Positions 63,355-64,000 of a stretch of DNA of 64,000 nucleotides are shown one piece after another. How positions within the stretch are numbered: position 1 is the stretch's first letter; every line of letters begins with the position of its first letter. A program made the position numbers and the translations under genes. The notes beneath the pieces are model-generated. The model saw only the letters and a list, made by a program, of their open reading frames with translations. It had not been told where the DNA came from and did no database searches. The stretch comes from Micromonospora sediminicola (GTDB lineage Bacteria > Actinomycetota > Actinomycetes > Mycobacteriales > Micromonosporaceae): assembly GCF_900089585.1 (NCBI RefSeq), contig NZ_FLRH01000003.1:2742501-2806500 (forward strand), read 5' to 3'.

Positions 63355-63467
63355 ACTGGGTGAACCCGGAAGCCGTCATCGCGGGCGATGTCGAGGGCGG
63401 CGGCGGGTAGGTCGTGGATGCGTCGGGTGGTTAGGTCGCCGGAGAAGGCGAGAGATCGACCCTTCGG

Positions 63468-64000
63468 TTACCGGGAGGCCACATGCCGATGCCCTGCCGA
63501 CACCTCGACCCATCGGGCCAGCGTCCCGGCCGCGGCACCGCTGTCGATCACCTCCGCGCACCGCGCCCAGGCCGGGCGCAGCTGCTCCGCGAACGGCCCG
63601 GGGGTGGCCGTCACGGCGGCCAGGGCCGCAGCCGCGTTCAGTAGGACCACGTCCCGGACCGGCCCGGGCCGCCCGGCCAACAGGTCATGGACGACCCGGG
63701 CGTTGGCCGCCGCGTCCCCGCCGCGCAGCGCGCCTTCGGCGGGTCGCGGAATGCCCAGCGTCCGAGGATCCACGACCTCGTGCCGGGCCTGGCCGTCCCG
63801 GATGATCCACACCTGCGACGTGGTCGCCGTGCTGAGCTTGTCGAGCCCGTCGTCGCCGCGAGCCACCAGGGCCGTCACGCCGCGGCGGCGCAGCACCTCG
63901 GTGATGATCGGGAGCAGGCGCGCATCGGCCACGCCGATCAGGCGGTGTGCCGGGGAGGCCGGGTTGATCAGCGGGCCGAGCGCATTGAACACGGTGGGAA
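63468..64000 (-). CDS. trpD: Anthranilate phosphoribosyltransferase, C-terminal part
   Basis: About 177 residues are visible; the gene continues past the window edge. Typical TrpD stretches: FNALGPLINPASPAHRLIGVADARL, VTALVARGDDGLDKLSTAT and a C-terminus ending AEVIDSGAAAGTLARWVEVS. TrpD joins anthranilate to PRPP in tryptophan synthesis. The C-terminal end looks complete. It is a primary-metabolism gene and marks that the window has left the peptide cluster. A cluster-linked copy is possible, but no tryptophan-derived chemistry is evident. Confidence 0.88.
   Translation of the reverse strand, partial: PTVFNALGPLINPASPAHRLIGVADARLLPIITEVLRRRGVTALVARGDDGLDKLSTATTSQVWIIRDGQARHEVVDPRTLGIPRPAEGALRGGDAAANARVVHDLLAGRPGPVRDVVLLNAAAALAAVTATPGPFAEQLRPAWARCAEVIDSGAAAGTLARWVEVSAGHRHVASR

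Noticed and set aside
1..64000. CRISPR arrays, tRNA, rRNA, riboswitches
   Set aside because: I looked for regular short repeats, clover-leaf sequences and leader structures and saw none that I could support.

Overview
The window is high-GC actinobacterial DNA with GTG/TTG starts and tightly overlapping ATGA, GTGA and TGATG gene junctions. From general character I would guess Micromonosporaceae or a relative; that is an inference, not a measurement. About 1-59.5 kb is one non-ribosomal peptide (NRPS) cluster whose left end lies outside the window. From 59.5 kb to the end there are ordinary genes, gene debris, an insertion sequence and the 3' part of trpD.

Layout. 0-7.5 kb: the 3' end of an adenylation(A)-carrier(PCP) protein, then a leftward NRPS operon (C-A-PCP-C-A*, followed by a separate A-subdomain-PCP protein). 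7.8-11.7 kb: acetyltransferase, flavin reductase, P450, methyltransferase. 11.9-22.1 kb: fatty acyl-AMP ligase-ACP, NRPS (C-A*-PCP-C-A*), free PCP, a SyrB2-type halogenase and a SyrC-type aminoacyltransferase. 22.3-30.8 kb: NRPS (PCP-C-A*-PCP-PrmC-like methyltransferase), NRPS (C fragment-A-PCP-TE) and a threonine-kinase-like GHMP kinase. 30.8-39.5 kb (leftward): C-domain fragment, A(Gly)-PCP-C, cysteine-synthase-like enzyme, argininosuccinate-lyase-like enzyme, ATP-grasp ligase and TauD-like dioxygenase. 39.8-43.7 kb: antiporter, MFS exporter, type II thioesterase, MbtH. 43.9-49.8 kb: arginine-derived amino acid enzymes (VioD-, VioC-, MppP- and MppQ-like) and a luciferase-like monooxygenase. 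49.9-51.9 kb: LuxR-type regulator and an SDR. 52.0-59.5 kb: PCP-C-A-PCP NRPS, Cys-nucleophile thioesterase-like protein, MbtH-A-PCP protein and P450.

Inferred product: an N-acylated, probably chlorinated peptide. Likely building blocks are 2,3-diaminobutyrate (kinase, Cys-synthase-like and lyase trio), capreomycidine and/or a 4-hydroxyarginine/enduracididine-type residue, glycine, and a beta-hydroxylated residue made on a dedicated carrier protein. I do not recognise a described compound with this set.

Two features stand out. (1) Four adenylation domains have lost the ATP loop and the A10 lysine, while stand-alone A-PCP proteins and Cys-type acyltransferases are present; this suggests extensive in-trans loading of amino acids. 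(2) Almost every operon is preceded by the same promoter: an 18-bp element, ideally GTCCC-N8-GGGAC, then 23-24 bp, then TANNNT. At four genes the -10 box lies 6-7 bp before the ATG, which predicts leaderless mRNAs. The LuxR-type regulator gene carries the same element.
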